From NCBI RefSeq assembly GCF_001652915.1, contig NZ_BBQI01000093.1:111649-175648 (forward strand): a DNA stretch of 64,000 nt, given 5' to 3'. The position numbers and the translations under genes were made by a program. Below the pieces are notes generated by a model. It did not search any database, was not told the origin of the DNA, and saw only the letters and a list, made by a program, of their open reading frames with translations. Below are positions 62,461-64,000 of this stretch, piece after piece. How positions within the stretch are numbered: the first letter of the stretch is position 1; each line of letters begins with the position of its first letter. Source of the stretch: Cupriavidus sp. D384. Lineage in GTDB: Bacteria; Pseudomonadota; Gammaproteobacteria; Burkholderiales; Burkholderiaceae.

Positions 62461-63093
62461 TTGGACGCCGCCAATACGCGCCGCCGATTCGACATCCTGG
62501 TGCTGCCCCACCTGGATGCCGCGTACAACCTTGCCCGCTGGCTATGCGGCAATCCGGGCGATGCCGACGACGTGGTGCAGGAAGCCTTTCTGCGCGCGTT
62601 CCGGCTGTTCGGCAGTTTTCGCGGCGACCAGGCCCGGCCATGGCTGCTGACCATCGTGCGCAACACGTGGTTCACCACCTGGCAAAAGCGCCACGCGGCC
62701 GCCGAGACCGGCTATGACGAATCGCTGATCGATGCCGACCTGCCTGACTGGCACGGCGCGCCTGGCGATCCGGAGCAATGGTTGCTGCGCGAGGAAGACG
62801 TGCGGCTGGTACACGCGGCGCTGGAGCGGCTGCCGGTGGCGTTTCGGGAGGTGCTGGTGTTGCGCGAACTGGAGGAACTGCACTACCGCGATATCGCGCG
62901 CATTGCCGACATTCCGGTGGGCACCGTGATGTCGCGGCTGGCGCGCGGCCGCCGCATGCTGGCCGCCGCCGTGGTGGCGCTGCGCGATGGCGCGCCGCAG
63001 CAGGCCGCCAGCGGTGTGCCGGCAACCGGCCCAGACCCCGCCCCCGACCAATCCATCCCCCCCGCAGGAGACCGGCGCCATGGATTGCAATGA
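62461..63093 (+). CDS. ECF-type RNA polymerase sigma factor
   Basis: A 210-residue extracytoplasmic-function sigma factor. Region 2 (GNPGDADDVVQEAFLRAF, RPWLLTIVRNTWF) and region 4 (LPVAFREVLVLRELEELHYRDIARIADIPVGTVMSRLARGRRML) are clear. It starts with TTG at 62461, with AAGGA 6 bases upstream. Its end overlaps the anti-sigma gene by 14 bases. It is divergent from the Tat phosphoesterase-cupredoxin pair, which it may control. Confidence 0.93.
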   Translation: MDAANTRRRFDILVLPHLDAAYNLARWLCGNPGDADDVVQEAFLRAFRLFGSFRGDQARPWLLTIVRNTWFTTWQKRHAAAETGYDESLIDADLPDWHGAPGDPEQWLLREEDVRLVHAALERLPVAFREVLVLRELEELHYRDIARIADIPVGTVMSRLARGRRMLAAAVVALRDGAPQQAASGVPATGPDPAPDQSIPPAGDRRHGLQ

Positions 63094-63886
63094 AGCCCGC
63101 CACCTGCTGCAGGCCACCGCCGACGGCGAGGTGGGTGCGGCCGACAGCGTGCGGCTGGAACGCCATCTCGAAGACTGCGACAGCTGCGTGGATGCGCTGA
63201 GCAACCTGCAGGCCCTGCGCCGCGCCACCCGACACGGCGCCACGTACCACCGCGCCCCGGCCGAACTGCGCGCCCGCATTCTCGACGCCCTGCCCACCCC
63301 CGCCGCCGACGGCGACGGCGCGCTTGCCGAGCCAGCGCCCGATGCGCCGGCCGGCTGGCGCCGCTGGTTCGCATGGTCGCCCCCGGTCAATGCCGCGCTG
63401 GCCGCCGTCACGGTGGCCGCGGTGGGCCTGAGCGTGTTCCAGTACCAGACCGAGCCGTCACCCGATGACCTGCTCGCCAGCAGCATCGTCGCCAGCCATG
63501 TGCGCGGGCTGATCTCGAACCGGGCCAGCGATGTGATCTCGACCGACCAGCACACGGTCAAGCCGTGGTTCAACGGTCGCATCGACTACGCGCCCGACGT
63601 GCGCGACCTGGCTTCGGCCGGCTTTCCACTGGTTGGCGGCCGGGTCGACTTTGTCGACGGGCAGCGCGTGGCTGTGCTGGTCTACCAGCGCCGCCAGCAT
63701 CCAGTGGACGTCTTCGTGATACCGGGTTCAGGCGCAGGGGTGGGGGAACGGGTCCGGCAGGGATACCAGCTCGAAAGCTGGAACGCCGGCGGCATGCGCT
63801 ACGTGGCGATCACCGACGCGTCCGCCGGCGACCTGCGCAAGTTCGTGCAGGCGTGGCGCAATGCGGAGGATGGAGAGCGGCGGTGA
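63080..63886 (+). CDS. Zinc-finger anti-sigma factor
   Basis: A 268-residue membrane anti-sigma factor. The cytoplasmic zinc-binding HxxxCxxC motif is H29, C33, C36 (HLEDCDSC), with C3 upstream. A transmembrane helix lies near residues 98-118, followed by a periplasmic domain (about 120-268) that ends with LRKFVQAW. AGGAG precedes the ATG at 63080. It is cotranslated with the ECF sigma factor and should hold it inactive. Confidence 0.9.
   Translation: MDCNEARHLLQATADGEVGAADSVRLERHLEDCDSCVDALSNLQALRRATRHGATYHRAPAELRARILDALPTPAADGDGALAEPAPDAPAGWRRWFAWSPPVNAALAAVTVAAVGLSVFQYQTEPSPDDLLASSIVASHVRGLISNRASDVISTDQHTVKPWFNGRIDYAPDVRDLASAGFPLVGGRVDFVDGQRVAVLVYQRRQHPVDVFVIPGSGAGVGERVRQGYQLESWNAGGMRYVAITDASAGDLRKFVQAWRNAEDGERR

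Positions 63887-64000
<114 letters not shown>

Overview
The window looks like a piece of a GC-rich betaproteobacterial chromosome, most likely Burkholderiaceae of the Cupriavidus/Ralstonia type. This is inferred from gene content and codon use (a PilGHIJL chemosensory operon, a HrcA/CIRCE-controlled groESL, a Tad locus with tandem Flp pilins, LemA/TPM genes, many RND/MFS/LysR genes); no database search was possible. No rRNA, tRNA, CRISPR array, insertion sequence or integrase was found. The last 32 bases are pure C, so the right edge is suspect.

Layout. 1-5.7 kb: end-truncated nadE (-), a FemAB/GNAT-like gene, cytochrome b561 (-), ppa (-), an aldehyde dehydrogenase overlapping a small membrane protein. 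5.7-7.9 kb: an SDR and an ACS-type MFS transporter. 7.9-17.9 kb: the type IV pilus chemosensory operon pilG-pilH-pilI-pilJ-pilL (all -), ending in a 2010-residue CheA hybrid; no CheR/CheB-type gene is present. 18.2-25.7 kb: rubredoxin, hemL, a DapA-family lyase, lemA with two TPM-domain genes, an MFS transporter divergent from a LysR regulator.

25.7-47.6 kb is the most distinctive part. A VpsR-like sigma-54 activator is followed by gtrA and a GT87 (DUF2029) gene. An opposing operon holds two more GT87 genes and a GtrB-like GT2. A 1.07-kb regulatory gap separates that operon from a Tad/Flp pilus locus: flp1, flp2, flp3, cpaA, an AAA+ ATPase, cpaB, cpaC, a small lipoprotein, tadG, two tadE-like genes, cpaE, cpaF, tadB, tadC. 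The gap holds a near-consensus sigma-54 promoter facing flp, a weaker one facing the GT87 operon, and two copies of an AACGTTTC-type inverted motif between them. The simplest reading is one regulon in which the sigma-54 activator co-controls a pilus and a lipid-linked-sugar (Gtr-like) glycosylation module. The pilus identification is strong; the glycosylation target and the regulator's binding sites are inference.

47.7-64 kb: a metallophosphoesterase, groESL with a clear sigma-70 promoter and CIRCE, a patatin/Omp85 two-domain protein (type Vd secretion), an alpha/beta hydrolase (cysteine nucleophile, fused SnoaL-like domain) coupled to a MASE1-PAS membrane sensor, a divergent small HTH regulator and RND efflux pair, and finally a CuA-like cupredoxin plus Tat-exported phosphoesterase facing an ECF sigma/anti-sigma pair.
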